A stretch of 42,150 nt of DNA, taken from an uncultured Lachnospiraceae bacterium (lineage in GTDB: Bacteria; Bacillota; Clostridia; Lachnospirales; Lachnospiraceae). Under the pieces are notes generated by a model, which had not been told where the DNA came from, did not search any database, and saw only the letters and a program-made list of their open reading frames with translations. The position numbers were made by a program, and so were the translations under genes. Shown here piece after piece: positions 33,823 to 42,150 of the stretch. The DNA lies in the NCBI GenBank assembly GCA_947624025.1, contig CANQIJ010000002.1, positions 1 through 42,150 of the forward strand, written 5' to 3'. Each line of letters starts with the position of its first letter. The first letter of the stretch is position 1.

Positions 33823-35319
33823 CTAAAAATTAAAATACAAGAAAGTACTCACCTGTGAAAAGGAAAGCACACACCACACAGCCAGAACCGCAAGCGCAAA
33901 CGCAGACCCTGCTCTGTACCGCAGGCTTTCCGCTCTCTGCGCCGCATTTCTGCCGATCATTGCCAGATAAATGCCCGCCGCGAGCATAACGCACAGGGGA
34001 AGATAGCCGGCATACGACAGCCGGTCCAGGCCAAGCACCTTGACCGCATACCACAACTCATCCGGTCTCACCGCTTCCGCAAGCTCTGCGGCGATCCTCT
34101 GTACCGGACCCTTCACTGCGGTATACAGCAGTTGGTTTGCCTGAGAAATATCTGCGGCGCGGAAATAGACCCACGCCACACTTACATAGGCAAACAGAAG
34201 CAGCGATGCGGCCGTTCCCACCGTCTTGCCCGGACCGCGCCCGGACTGTCTCTGCAGGAATCCCGGCTTCAGGCTTCTCTGCCAGAATCTCGTCGCCGCA
34301 TACAGCAGGCCGTGGAGCAGTCCCCACACCAGATAATTCCACCCCGCGCCGTGCCACAGCCCGCTGAGCAGGAAGACGATCATCAGGTTCAGGTACATCC
34401 TCGCCGCGCCGGCGCGGCTGCCGCCTAACGGGATATAGACGTACTTCGTAAAAAAACGGTTCAGGGTGATGTGCCATCTTTTCCAAAAATCAATGATATT
34501 GACCGCTTTGTACGGCGAATCGAAATTGACCGGGATCTCAATGCCGAGCATCCTGCCGATCCCCCGCGCCATATCGCAGTATCCGCTGAAATCAAAATAA
34601 AGCTGCAGCGAGTAGAGAACCATGACAAGCACTGCGTCAAACCGTCCGAGCGCCGCAATATTGGCATAGCCGTAATCGACCCCCGCGCCGAACGTATCCG
34701 CGAGCAGAACCTTCTTGGACAGTCCCAAAATAAACAACCCGGCGCCCTGCGCGATCCGCTCCCACCTGACAGGTCTGTGTCCGATCTGCGCAAACTGCGG
34801 GAGCATCTCGCTGTGATTGACGATCGGGCCCGCGATCAGCTGCGGAAAGAAAGAGACAAAAAGCGTATAATCGACAAGCGGGCAGTCCCTCACCTCGCCG
34901 CGGTAAGTATCCGCCACAAAGGAGATCTGCTGAAACGTGAAAAAGCTGATGCCAAGGGGCAGCAGAATGTTCTTAAGCGCCACGGAAGTGCCGAATACGG
35001 CATTGACCGTCCCGGCAAAGAAATCATAATATTTAAAATAGAACAACACGCCAAGATCGACCGCCACCGCAAGTACCATGACCGCCTTATGCGGCCTTCG
35101 GCACAAGATCCTGTGAAACAGATAATTCACGCCGATGCTGCATATCATGATGAGCAGGTAGGCAGGATTAAAATATCCGTAGAACCAGAAGGACATAAAG
35201 ATCAGGAAAAGCTTGTCCTGCACCGCCCTGCCCTGCCCTCTGTGATTCGACGGAAGGTAGAAGCCCAGCAGACATATGGGTAAAAAAACAAACACAAAAA
35301 TATAGGAATTAAATAACAT
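33823..35319 (-). CDS. MBOAT family O-acyltransferase (AlgI/DltB-like)
   Basis: The 498-residue protein has about ten or more membrane segments. It carries the family's marks: FFPQLIAGPIV, FSGYCDMARGIG, FDSPYKAVNIIDFWKRWHI, and the catalytic His region GLWHGAGWNYLVWG. Members pass acetyl or other acyl groups across the membrane to wall or capsule glycans. AlgI-like sequence and the lack of dltA or dltC nearby favour O-acetylation of the polysaccharide over D-alanylation. CGGAG precedes the ATG. Confidence 0.93.
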   Translation of the reverse strand: MLFNSYIFVFVFLPICLLGFYLPSNHRGQGRAVQDKLFLIFMSFWFYGYFNPAYLLIMICSIGVNYLFHRILCRRPHKAVMVLAVAVDLGVLFYFKYYDFFAGTVNAVFGTSVALKNILLPLGISFFTFQQISFVADTYRGEVRDCPLVDYTLFVSFFPQLIAGPIVNHSEMLPQFAQIGHRPVRWERIAQGAGLFILGLSKKVLLADTFGAGVDYGYANIAALGRFDAVLVMVLYSLQLYFDFSGYCDMARGIGRMLGIEIPVNFDSPYKAVNIIDFWKRWHITLNRFFTKYVYIPLGGSRAGAARMYLNLMIVFLLSGLWHGAGWNYLVWGLLHGLLYAATRFWQRSLKPGFLQRQSGRGPGKTVGTAASLLLFAYVSVAWVYFRAADISQANQLLYTAVKGPVQRIAAELAEAVRPDELWYAVKVLGLDRLSYAGYLPLCVMLAAGIYLAMIGRNAAQRAESLRYRAGSAFALAVLAVWCVLSFSQVSTFLYFNF

Positions 35320-35345
35320 TGTTCTGCTCCGTTTGATCCATGCAG

Positions 35346-36125
35346 TTATTTCACAGCTGCGATATCCGTCTCCGTATCCTTATAGATCAGATATTCCCCT
35401 ACCCGGTCATACAGGGCATACCCGTATCCGGTCAGCGGCTCCTGCAGCTTCCTGTCTTCCTTAAGGACGATATACGCACAGGGATACTGCCGGGCAAGCT
35501 CCACGAAGGACCGTGTCTTTATCACTTCATCCTCCTCCATCGCACTGTACATATCATTCCAGTAGCCCCACCTGTCGATCAGCATCTCCCTGCCGTACGG
35601 AAGCTCTATGTTGGTGCTGTACTGACGCACATAATAGATCAGATCCGCCGGGACAAGAATCGTGATGCGCCCCTCGCCAGGTTCGATCAGATCCACGATA
35701 TCGACCGCATCCTGCGGAAGATGATAGGCGTTCTCGGCCTTCGCAATATTTTCGCTGTCGTAGACATAATCACCGCAGACAATGACGGCGGCGCACATTA
35801 TGACCAGCCCGATCCGCCTGTGCCTCCCGCACAGCTTGATCATGCCATAAGCGCTCACCAGACTCATCTGCAGCAGCCACAACAATCTGTAGTATGTTTC
35901 CGAGTCATCCAGTATCCCCACAAACGCCTTGCGGAACAGCGGGCAGAAAAACAAAAGCAGAATAACCGTCGGCGCATAGACCAAAACCGCCTTCAGCCGC
36001 TTATCCTTCTCCGTCAGCCACAGGTACAGCAGCATAAAAAGATAGATACCCGCAAGATAACCGTTCTGATCAAATCCCATATAATTCTTGAAAATGACAA
36101 CGCTCTCCAAAAAGATACCCCACAT
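35346..36125 (-). CDS. C-terminal half of a polytopic membrane protein (possibly a separate ORF)
   Basis: The 259-residue ORF has about four membrane segments (LAGIYLFMLLYLWL, VLVYAPTVILLLFF, LLWLLQMSLVSAYGM, IGLVIMCAAVIVCG) and then a C-terminal outside domain (ITILVPADLIYYVRQYS). Its ATG follows AGGAG and lies in the same frame as the upstream gene, only 9 bases past that gene's TAG. It therefore reads either as a re-initiated second cistron or as the rest of one interrupted gene. This layout resembles the end of GT-C-type or DUF6077-type membrane proteins. Function unknown. Confidence 0.7.
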   Translation of the reverse strand: MWGIFLESVVIFKNYMGFDQNGYLAGIYLFMLLYLWLTEKDKRLKAVLVYAPTVILLLFFCPLFRKAFVGILDDSETYYRLLWLLQMSLVSAYGMIKLCGRHRRIGLVIMCAAVIVCGDYVYDSENIAKAENAYHLPQDAVDIVDLIEPGEGRITILVPADLIYYVRQYSTNIELPYGREMLIDRWGYWNDMYSAMEEDEVIKTRSFVELARQYPCAYIVLKEDRKLQEPLTGYGYALYDRVGEYLIYKDTETDIAAVK

Positions 36126-36134
36126 AGAATGCTC

Positions 36135-37253
36135 CTATCTCAAAAGATATCCGTATGCCAGATACACATAGACCGCCATATAGATAACGTTCGGAATACA
36201 CGCAGCCGCCATCTTAACGATCACCTTCCCGTCCCTCTCTGTGACAGCAAGGCACAGCGCAGTCACCGCCATCAGGATACACACGAGGAATACGGCGATC
36301 GAGCTGCACAGCCCCGCTGCCGTATTGACGCAGGTCAGCAAGATCCACAGCCCGGTATCCTTACGGCTTTCCTTCGCCCCGTCGTATATACGCAGAATAA
36401 CCCAGAACAGAGCCGGGATCACGAGGCTGCCCGCCACGGCTTTGCCCTGCCACGTCCGGGTAAGGAAAAACGTCTCGTTCGTGTAGATCGACACGTTTCC
36501 GAATATTTGAAAGAAGGCCATAACGCACATGAAGACCGGAAGATTTTCCGAATGAAAAACGCTGCCGTCAGCTTCACCGCGCCTGCAAAACAGAATACGC
36601 CCAATCTCATAATATACAAGATAACTTAAAGGGATCAGTACAAGAGGCATAACCACATGCGACACGATCGTTGCATGTATATCGCTTTTTACCGCTACAT
36701 ACGCGATCCACATCGGAAACACCGCCAGCGCATGCCTGATATCCGGGTCCGTCGGCCTGCCCGTGTACGGCAGAATACGGTACATCACATCCGCCTGCTG
36801 CGCGATCAGCGATTCCACCACATAGTAGGCGTCATCCCCGTCAAAAGACGCATGGGATACCGCCATATACAACTGGACGCCGAGCAAAATAAAAAACAGA
36901 GCCCACTCAATCCGCTGCGCAGGTGGAAGCGGCTTAAACAGCGCACCGGGGCCCCGCACACTGCGGCTTGTCCCCTGCGTCTTATGCATGCGATACGTAA
37001 GCCACAGTCCCGCCGCTGCACACAAGAGACTTACGACCATAAAGCAGATCGAAGCCTTGGTAAAATTATTATATTTGACCCATAACACCGCGGGTATCGC
37101 AATAACCTCAAACAACGACCACATCAGAAAATAACCGGCCAGGAGCACCGTGCCCGGATCTTTTTTGTCTGCGGATATGAAATACGCCGGTATCAGACCG
37201 ATGCAGTACGGTATAACTAACAGCCAGAATAATAAGCTCAGAATATGAAGCAT
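36135..37253 (-). CDS. Polytopic membrane protein, DUF6077-like N-terminal part
   Basis: The 372-residue ORF has about eight membrane segments, beginning MLHILSLLFWLLVIPYCIGL. Between segments 3 and 4 lies the acid-rich loop ASFDGDDAYYVVES, then PYTGRPTDPDIRHALAVFP, a pattern I associate with DUF6077 proteins; the acidic loop recalls GT-C enzymes. It ends at TAG inside what seems a longer reading frame that continues as the next ORF. A good promoter lies upstream. It heads the unit with the MBOAT and SGNH-like genes. The family call is from memory and moderate. Confidence 0.72.
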   Translation of the reverse strand: MLHILSLLFWLLVIPYCIGLIPAYFISADKKDPGTVLLAGYFLMWSLFEVIAIPAVLWVKYNNFTKASICFMVVSLLCAAAGLWLTYRMHKTQGTSRSVRGPGALFKPLPPAQRIEWALFFILLGVQLYMAVSHASFDGDDAYYVVESLIAQQADVMYRILPYTGRPTDPDIRHALAVFPMWIAYVAVKSDIHATIVSHVVMPLVLIPLSYLVYYEIGRILFCRRGEADGSVFHSENLPVFMCVMAFFQIFGNVSIYTNETFFLTRTWQGKAVAGSLVIPALFWVILRIYDGAKESRKDTGLWILLTCVNTAAGLCSSIAVFLVCILMAVTALCLAVTERDGKVIVKMAAACIPNVIYMAVYVYLAYGYLLR

Positions 37254-37286
37254 AACATCCTCTCTCGATCCCTTAAAACTGAGTCT

Positions 37287-37315
37287 ATTGTATCATACTG
37301 TACATTTTCCCGCAA
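37287..37315 (-). promoter_or_regulatory. Promoter of the DUF6077/MBOAT unit
   Basis: On the minus strand TTGCGG, a 17-base spacer and TACAAT lie about 35 bases before the start codon. Confidence 0.7.
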
Positions 37316-37327
37316 ATATGATAAAAT
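37299..37327 (+). promoter_or_regulatory. Possible promoter of the FAD oxidoreductase gene
   Basis: TGTACA, a 17-base spacer and TAAAAT lie about 43 bases before the ATG. It overlaps the divergent promoter, so the two may compete. Confidence 0.45.
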
Positions 37328-37370
37328 TAAAAATGGTTTTTTATACTGACTTACGAATGCGAGGTAATCC

Positions 37371-38930
37371 ATGAAAAAGGTTTATGTTATCGGCGCCGGA
37401 CCCGCGGGTCTGACCGCAGCGTACGAACTGTTAAAGCAGAGCAAAGATTATGAAGTAGTCGTTCTGGAAGAAAGCGAAGCGATGGGCGGTATCTCCAAAA
37501 CCGTCAACTACAAGGGCAACCGCATGGATATGGGCGGGCACCGCTTTTTTTCCAAGGTGCCGGAAGTAAATAAGTGGTGGAACGATATGCTCCCGCTTCA
37601 GGGGAGCCCCGCCCGTGACGATATCAAATTATCCAGGGACATCCCCCTTGCCAAAAACGGTCCCGATCCCGAAAAAGAGGATCGTGTCATGCTGACAAGG
37701 AACCGTGTTTCCCGCATTTATTACAATCAGAAATTCTTTGATTATCCCATCAGCTTAAAATGGGAAACCTTTGCGAATCTCGGGCTTGCCACGGATATTG
37801 CGGCTGGCTTCAGTTATCTGGCGTCCGTTATACACAAACGCAAAGAAAATTCACTGGAGGATTTTTATATCAACCGCTTTGGCAAAAAGCTGTACTCCAT
37901 ATTTTTTGAACGCTACACCGAAAATCTGTGGGGACGCCATCCCAGAGAGATCGACCCCAGCTGGGGCGCCCAGCGCGCCAAAGGGCTTTCGGTATTTGCC
38001 ATCATTAAGGACATGTTCGGCAAGATACTGCCCGGCAGGAAAAACCGGCATGTTGAGACTTCCCTCATCGAATCCTTCAGCTATCCGAAGCTCGGACCCG
38101 GTCAGCTGTGGGATGTGACTGCCGAAGAGATCCGGAAGCTGGGAGGCACGATACAGACAAACTGTAAGGTAATTTCCCTCACCAAAAACGCAGACAACCA
38201 TATTGTCTCACTGACTTACGAAACGAACGGACAGCCTGTCACGGCAGAAGGAGATATTTTCATATCCTCCATGCCGCTTAAGGATCTGGTCGGCGGTATG
38301 AACGATGTACCCGCCAAAGAAGCTGCAATCGCGGCGGGTCTTCCCTACCGCGATTACAGAACGCTGGGCGTGCTCATCCGCAAACTGAATCTGCAGAATA
38401 AGACGAAAATAAAAACTATCGGCAACATCGTTCCGGACAACTGGATCTACGTTCACGACCGCACGGTACAGGTAGGGCGTTTCCAGATATACAACAACTG
38501 GTCACCCTATATGGTAGTGGATCTGGAGCATACGGTCTGGATAGGACTGGAATATTTCTGCAGCGAGGGAGATAAGCTCTGGAATATGTCTGATGAAGAG
38601 TTCTCTGCTTTCGGGATCTCAGAGATGATCAAGATGGGGCTGATCGACAGTAAAGAAGACGTCATTGATACCCATTCGGAATCCGTAAAGAAAGCGTATC
38701 CCGCATACTTTGATACCTACAGCGAGATCGATACGCTGATCGACTACCTGAAGGGAATCGACAACCTCTACTGCGTAGGACGTAACGGCCAGCACCGCTA
38801 CAACAATATCGACCACTCTATGATGACTTCCTTTGAGACAGTCAGGAATATCGTAAACGGTATTGACAACAAGGATAATATCTGGAGCGTGAACACAGAG
38901 CAGGAGTATCACGAATCCAAATCATCGTGA
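37371..38930 (+). CDS. FAD-dependent oxidoreductase/mutase-like protein of polysaccharide loci
   Basis: The 519-residue protein starts behind GAGG. The N-terminal FAD/NAD-binding fold has [13 protein letters not shown], the ribose-binding acid in [12 protein letters not shown], and GGHRFFSK. The overall form is that of the amine oxidase/protoporphyrinogen oxidase and UDP-galactopyranose mutase group. The His-rich GGHRFF and the later [13 protein letters not shown] are typical of versions found in glycan clusters. The reaction is unknown: it may alter a nucleotide sugar or a lipid-linked sugar. It converges with the flippase-like gene, overlapping it by 22 bases. Confidence 0.82.
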   Translation: MKKVYVIGAGPAGLTAAYELLKQSKDYEVVVLEESEAMGGISKTVNYKGNRMDMGGHRFFSKVPEVNKWWNDMLPLQGSPARDDIKLSRDIPLAKNGPDPEKEDRVMLTRNRVSRIYYNQKFFDYPISLKWETFANLGLATDIAAGFSYLASVIHKRKENSLEDFYINRFGKKLYSIFFERYTENLWGRHPREIDPSWGAQRAKGLSVFAIIKDMFGKILPGRKNRHVETSLIESFSYPKLGPGQLWDVTAEEIRKLGGTIQTNCKVISLTKNADNHIVSLTYETNGQPVTAEGDIFISSMPLKDLVGGMNDVPAKEAAIAAGLPYRDYRTLGVLIRKLNLQNKTKIKTIGNIVPDNWIYVHDRTVQVGRFQIYNNWSPYMVVDLEHTVWIGLEYFCSEGDKLWNMSDEEFSAFGISEMIKMGLIDSKEDVIDTHSESVKKAYPAYFDTYSEIDTLIDYLKGIDNLYCVGRNGQHRYNNIDHSMMTSFETVRNIVNGIDNKDNIWSVNTEQEYHESKSS

Positions 38931-39961
38931 TGACCCGACCCGGCCGCACGTCTTGCGGCCACCGCGCGCCCGGCAATTACCGCAAGTCCGGCGATCAGCA
39001 GAAAATAGAAGCTGATCCCTCTTGTCACGTAAAGCGATGGCATCAGATATCCGCCCGTAAAGATCGTTCCGAATATATTTCTATACATGAGTTCCGTGAT
39101 TCCCTGTGCCCCAGGCACAGGGAGCATATCTACAGCAATATAGACCGAAGCCTGAAGAAACGCTATTGTAAGCGCATCCGACCCTTTAAGGGCAAATCCC
39201 CGATAGATGATCCAGGTCATAATAAAAACACTGCATCTTTGCAGAAATGTAAACAGGCATACATAAAACACTTTCTGCTTATTATCGATCAGGAATCTTA
39301 CCGCCGACCTGTACCCTTCCACAAAATGCCCTATCTTCTCCGTTCTTTTTACCGAAGCTTTGAAAACTCCGATTTTAACTAACTGCCGCTCTGCCTTCAG
39401 CGCTACTTTCTTTATCACATCCGGCATCATCATGACCGCCAGGATCGCCAGCACCAGCGCCAGATTCAAGCCCAGTCCCAGAAGGTATAACGGGAAAAAT
39501 CCCCGAAGATAAGCTTTAAGTGGTTTATGCCAGAACAGCAGCATTGCGATCCCGATCAGCGCAAGCACAAGCTTATAGACCAGCGCTACCGTCATCAAAA
39601 CCACTGAGGATTCCGACAGGCTGTTATGGTCTTTTCGCATATAATACAGCTGCATCGGCTGACCGCCGGTAGCCGACGGCGTGATACCTGAATAGAAAAA
39701 ACCGATAAATGAATAGGAGATGCATCTGAGTATACTGCCCCTCCCATGCATGGAATGAAGCAAATACCAGATCATGATGCCCTCGGCGCTGACAAAAAAC
39801 AACGCCACGAGCATTGCAAGGCATAAAGCCCACGGTGACAGTTCGCGCAGCGCGTTGATGATCTGCTCCGCATCCTGCCCATGAAAAACGGTATAAAACG
39901 ACAGACACATGACCAGCAGGAAAAAAATCCCTTCCGCGATCCTTTTCCTGCTTATTTTCAT
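38909..39961 (-). CDS. Flippase-like membrane protein (lysylphosphatidylglycerol synthase TM family)
   Basis: ATG at 39961 behind AGGGG gives 350 residues; 39991 is also possible. About eight membrane segments are seen. The family's marks are [19 protein letters not shown] and [10 protein letters not shown]. Members share the transmembrane half of MprF and are found beside glycosyltransferases, where a lipid-flipping role is suspected. The catalytic half of MprF is absent. It is the third gene of a unit with a GT2 and a papain-like protein. Confidence 0.88.
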   Translation of the reverse strand: MKISRKRIAEGIFFLLVMCLSFYTVFHGQDAEQIINALRELSPWALCLAMLVALFFVSAEGIMIWYLLHSMHGRGSILRCISYSFIGFFYSGITPSATGGQPMQLYYMRKDHNSLSESSVVLMTVALVYKLVLALIGIAMLLFWHKPLKAYLRGFFPLYLLGLGLNLALVLAILAVMMMPDVIKKVALKAERQLVKIGVFKASVKRTEKIGHFVEGYRSAVRFLIDNKQKVFYVCLFTFLQRCSVFIMTWIIYRGFALKGSDALTIAFLQASVYIAVDMLPVPGAQGITELMYRNIFGTIFTGGYLMPSLYVTRGISFYFLLIAGLAVIAGRAVAARRAAGSGHHDDLDS

Positions 39962-39998
39962 TCTGCCCCTAACATTATGTCCGGTATCCATTTACACA

Positions 39999-40526
39999 TT
40001 ATCCTTCCACCAGTTTTGCCAGACGGCCCTCAAATACAGTCCTCTTATACGGATAATAATAGAAATCCTTCGGGGTTACAAGAGAAAAATGCTTAGACGA
40101 TATATCAATATGATTCTCGGCAAGCAGTCGCGCGATATAAGAAGAACATGTATAATGATCTCTCTGGTAAAACGGTATGCCGCACATGATAAAGAAAAGT
40201 CCGGCTACTGCGTAATGACTGCTCTTCCGGTATTGATAATCCTGACGCAGACGTCTTCTGATCCTCTCCTTCTGTTCCACGCTGCACTCCAGTTCGCACA
40301 CCCGGTAATCCGCGGTAGGAAAAGCCCGCAGTATTCTATTTTTATCTTCCCTCTCAAACCCTGCGAAGAACGGCAGCCTCGGATTTCTCCTTCCGAAGCT
40401 GTATGCCTCTTCGAGCCGCTCGTCCAGAGAAATCACAACATGTATATATTTCTGTTTCAGAAAGCGGCGTATGATACCGGCAAACAGTCCCGGCGTATCC
40501 ACCATCGCAATATAGATATGTTCCAT
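39999..40526 (-). CDS. YiiX-like permuted papain-fold amidase/protease
   Basis: ATG at 40526 behind GGGAGG gives 175 residues. The His comes first (YIHVVISLDERLEEAYSFG) and the Cys later (DHYTCSSYIARLL), the order expected of the permuted NlpC/P60 or YiiX-like papain fold. Members cut amide or ester bonds, often of lipids or wall peptides; the substrate here is unknown. No signal peptide is seen. It lies between a GT2 gene and the flippase-like gene, with gaps under 40 bases. Confidence 0.72.
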   Translation of the reverse strand: MEHIYIAMVDTPGLFAGIIRRFLKQKYIHVVISLDERLEEAYSFGRRNPRLPFFAGFEREDKNRILRAFPTADYRVCELECSVEQKERIRRRLRQDYQYRKSSHYAVAGLFFIMCGIPFYQRDHYTCSSYIARLLAENHIDISSKHFSLVTPKDFYYYPYKRTVFEGRLAKLVEG

Positions 40527-40545
40527 ATCCGCTGCCTCCCACATC

Positions 40546-41601
40546 TTACTGAAACTGATAGATCCTCCGGGCCGCCCGGTAACCGCCTCTTGTAAGCATC
40601 CCGCCCAGTCTGCCGGGCAGATAAGTCAAACCGCTCAATGTGGTATACTTCAAGCGGAAATACAATCTGGCATTTTCCTCTTTTACATTATTCCACAGTT
40701 TTTTTCTCTTTCCGAACGCCTCATCGGAATTGATGAGCAGGAGATGGACCGAAGATATAGCCATCATAATGGAGATATTGCGGCACATATATTCTGCGAG
40801 CTTCGGATACCTCTCCTTCACTTCATTCAAGTCCACCGATCTAAGGACGATCTCTGTCACCTTGATCTGCTGGTCGATTCGGCTCATGAGGATCTTTTCA
40901 TTGACAGACTGATCCGGCCGCCCGATATAGTAATGATACAGATCCGTATCCATATAATAGATATGTCTTACACAGGGCAGTGGCTTGTAAGCAAATATAT
41001 TATCTACATAGAAAGTGTGCTCCGGTAAAACCACATCCGCTTCTTTAAGCAGGGCGGTCCTGAAGACCAGCGCATGCATGATCAGATACTGGGATGCATG
41101 AAATCTGCCGATGTCGTTCCAGTCACACATTACCTCCACCGGAAATACATTGCGGTAATGTACCGCATGGTACGTCCCCTCGTCCAGATGGTCATAGATA
41201 TAGTTGCAGACAAACATGTCAGGGATCTCTCTGACAAGTCCCGACTCCTTCATCGCGCAAAATCTTCTGATCCTGCCGAGCAGCCTTTGATATGCCCCTT
41301 CATCAAGCCAGTCGTCCGAATCGACCACTTTAAAATAAATTCCCTTTGCTGCTTTCAAACCGGCATTGACGCCCGAACCGTGTCCGCCGTTTTCTTTATG
41401 GACCGCCCTGACGATACCCGGATATGCTTTCTCATACCTATCCGCAATTTCTCCCGTTGCGTCCGTGGAACCGTCGTCCACTACGATGATCTCCACATCC
41501 CTGCCACCCACAAGCAGCGAATCTATGCAGCGGCTCATATAATCCTGGGAATTGTAGCAAGGTACAGTAAACGTGATATATTTTGTTTCTCTTTCGTCCA
41601 C
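40546..41601 (-). CDS. GT2 family glycosyltransferase
   Basis: The ORF-track GTG at 41610 overlaps the GGAGG itself, so the GTG at 41601, 8 bases after GGAGG, is preferred; this gives 351 residues. The GT-A fold is complete: FTVPCYNSQDYM, IIVVDDGSTDATG, ENGGHGSGVNAGL and the metal site VVDSDDWLD. It probably makes a lipid- or glycan-linked sugar product used by the downstream flippase-like gene. The sugar is unknown. It heads a three-gene minus-strand unit. Confidence 0.88.
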   Translation of the reverse strand: MDERETKYITFTVPCYNSQDYMSRCIDSLLVGGRDVEIIVVDDGSTDATGEIADRYEKAYPGIVRAVHKENGGHGSGVNAGLKAAKGIYFKVVDSDDWLDEGAYQRLLGRIRRFCAMKESGLVREIPDMFVCNYIYDHLDEGTYHAVHYRNVFPVEVMCDWNDIGRFHASQYLIMHALVFRTALLKEADVVLPEHTFYVDNIFAYKPLPCVRHIYYMDTDLYHYYIGRPDQSVNEKILMSRIDQQIKVTEIVLRSVDLNEVKERYPKLAEYMCRNISIMMAISSVHLLLINSDEAFGKRKKLWNNVKEENARLYFRLKYTTLSGLTYLPGRLGGMLTRGGYRAARRIYQFQ

Positions 41602-41869
41602 CCTTTTCACCTCCGGTTTCTATCTATCATAACGGCCAAAACCGTTGAATTTCTTCAATGAATTCTTAAATAATTCTTAAAAAAACTCCGGTATGCATAA
41701 CAATGTCATCAAATTAAGGGGCATATTTTGAACTTTCCCGGTTTTATGCGGCTTAACCCGTCAACTTAACGATTTTTTTACCTGAAAAAGCCAAAAAAGA
41801 GTCCGTCTTTTTATGGAAAAATGTGCGGCATTCACCAGTTGATTGTGGAAACTAGAGAAGGAAGTTATT
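41602..41869. other. Divergent intergenic region with operator-like repeats
   Basis: It separates the GT2 unit (minus) from the small peptide gene (plus). It holds a minus-strand TATGAT at 41626-41631, an inverted repeat AACGG/CCGTT at 41631-41646, another TTGAA/TTCAA at 41645-41658, and two 10-base direct repeats. An A/T hairpin AAAAAGA/TCTTTTT lies at 41794-41812. No plus-strand promoter is convincing. Confidence 0.55.
41661..41681. promoter_or_regulatory. Tandem 11-base-period direct repeats, response-regulator-like
   Basis: AATTCTTAAA occurs at 41661-41670 and again at 41672-41681, an 11-base period on one face of the helix. They lie about 30 bases upstream of a TATGAT for the GT2 unit, which lacks a good -35 box. 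This suits an OmpR/PhoB-type activator; the regulator is unknown. Confidence 0.5.
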
Positions 41870-42001
41870 ATGAAAAAGAAAATCATTAAAATCAGATGTT
41901 CTATCGCACTGATGACCACCGCAATCGCTTTGATGATTGTGATGCCTATGAAGTGTATGGCTGCTCCTGTTGCTGCTTGTCAAGGACGTATTCATCATTG
42001 A
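41870..42001 (+). CDS. Small secreted peptide (43 residues), not in the ORF track
   Basis: ATG at 41870 follows GAAGGAAG at good spacing. The peptide starts MKKKIIKIRCS, has a hydrophobic core (IALMTTAIALMIVM) and a plausible signal peptidase site near CMA/APV. That would release about 12 residues ending GRIHH. Two hairpins follow. It could be a signalling peptide or bacteriocin-like, or the remains of a longer gene. No known family is recognised. Confidence 0.5.
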   Translation: MKKKIIKIRCSIALMTTAIALMIVMPMKCMAAPVAACQGRIHH

Positions 42002-42009
42002 TGCTGCAA

Positions 42010-42030
42010 GCAGGGCGGCGTCTGCCCTGC
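42010..42030 (+). terminator. Hairpin after the small peptide gene
   Basis: GCAGGGC and GCCCTGC form a 7-bp stem with a 7-base loop, 8 bases after the stop. No T-tract follows, so it is a weak candidate. Confidence 0.35.
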
Positions 42031-42077
42031 GGTATTGGTCTGGATATTGTCGCTCATGTTCCTTCTTTGAACGCAAA

Positions 42078-42117
42078 AAAGGCGCATGGTTTACAATTTA
42101 CTGTTCCATGCGCCTTT
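42078..42117. terminator. Strong hairpin, probably a bidirectional terminator
   Basis: AAAGGCGCATGG and CCATGCGCCTTT form a perfect 12-bp stem around a 16-base loop. On the minus strand it is followed by TTTTTTGCG and on the plus strand by a weaker T-rich stretch. It probably ends a minus-strand gene beyond the window edge as well as the small peptide unit. Confidence 0.75.
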
Positions 42118-42150
42118 ACGCTGTTATTTTGATATTAAATTGTTTTTCCA

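Noticed and set aside
35340-36629. 429-residue plus-strand ORF opposite the split membrane protein
   Set aside because: The opposite strand has hydrophobic, membrane-like coding sequence with good starts and a promoter. This ORF is charged, His-rich and without a start signal.
41794-41812. AAAAAGA/TCTTTTT hairpin as a terminator
   Set aside because: The stem is only 7 bp and almost all A/T. No gene ends just before it on either strand.
41896-42132. 78-residue plus-strand ORF overlapping the small peptide gene
   Set aside because: No ribosome binding site precedes it and it runs through two hairpins. The 43-residue frame has the better start and a signal-peptide pattern.

Overview
The window looks like a chromosomal extracellular-polysaccharide locus of a low- to mid-GC Firmicute, most likely a Clostridia member of the Lachnospiraceae type. 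This is inferred from strong Gram-positive ribosome binding sites (GGAGG/AGGAG), an LCP-family protein, GH25 muramidases with Cna-B-like and Big2 domains, and a Wzt/Wzm ABC exporter alongside rml genes. No rRNA, tRNA, CRISPR array, insertion sequence or phage gene was seen.

Layout. (1) 1-2.8 kb, plus strand: a radical SAM protein with an SGNH-like N-terminus, then a CE2-like SGNH esterase and a clear terminator. (2) 2.9-8.9 kb, minus strand: membrane HtrA protease; GT2 plus glmS; LCP protein with its own promoter and terminator. (3) 8.9-14.7 kb, minus: the initiating polyprenyl-phosphate sugar transferase with its own promoter; two GT2 enzymes; phosphoglucomutase. (4) 14.8-27.9 kb, minus: one long operon running rmlB, rmlA, a GH25 muramidase, rmlC, wzm, wzt, a methyltransferase-kinase, then two large multidomain GT2 proteins. 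(5) 28-30.7 kb, minus: a very large membrane-anchored GH25 protein with an acidic cytoplasmic tail. (6) 31.1-32.7 kb, plus: a zinc-ribbon protein and a membrane SGNH-like protein. (7) 32.7-37.3 kb, minus: an O-acylation pair (MBOAT plus SGNH-like) and a polytopic membrane protein split by one in-frame TAG. (8) 37.4-41.6 kb: a plus-strand FAD oxidoreductase converging on a minus-strand GT2, papain-like amidase and flippase-like protein. (9) A 43-residue secreted peptide at 41.87 kb, missed by the ORF track.

Proposed working model (inference): Glc-1-P from the phosphomutase feeds RmlA/B/C toward dTDP-L-rhamnose, although no rmlD is present here. The sugar transferase primes undecaprenyl phosphate, and the GT2 enzymes build a rhamnose-containing chain. 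The methyltransferase-kinase may cap the chain, as WbdD does in E. coli O9a. The C-terminal domain of Wzt may read that cap before export by Wzm. LCP attaches the chain to the wall, the membrane GH25 enzymes may remodel peptidoglycan at the site, and MBOAT/SGNH proteins may add or remove O-acyl groups. The WbdD-like capping arrangement in a Gram-positive wall locus, the SGNH-radical SAM fusion and the complementary decay of tandem GT2 domains are the points most worth following up.
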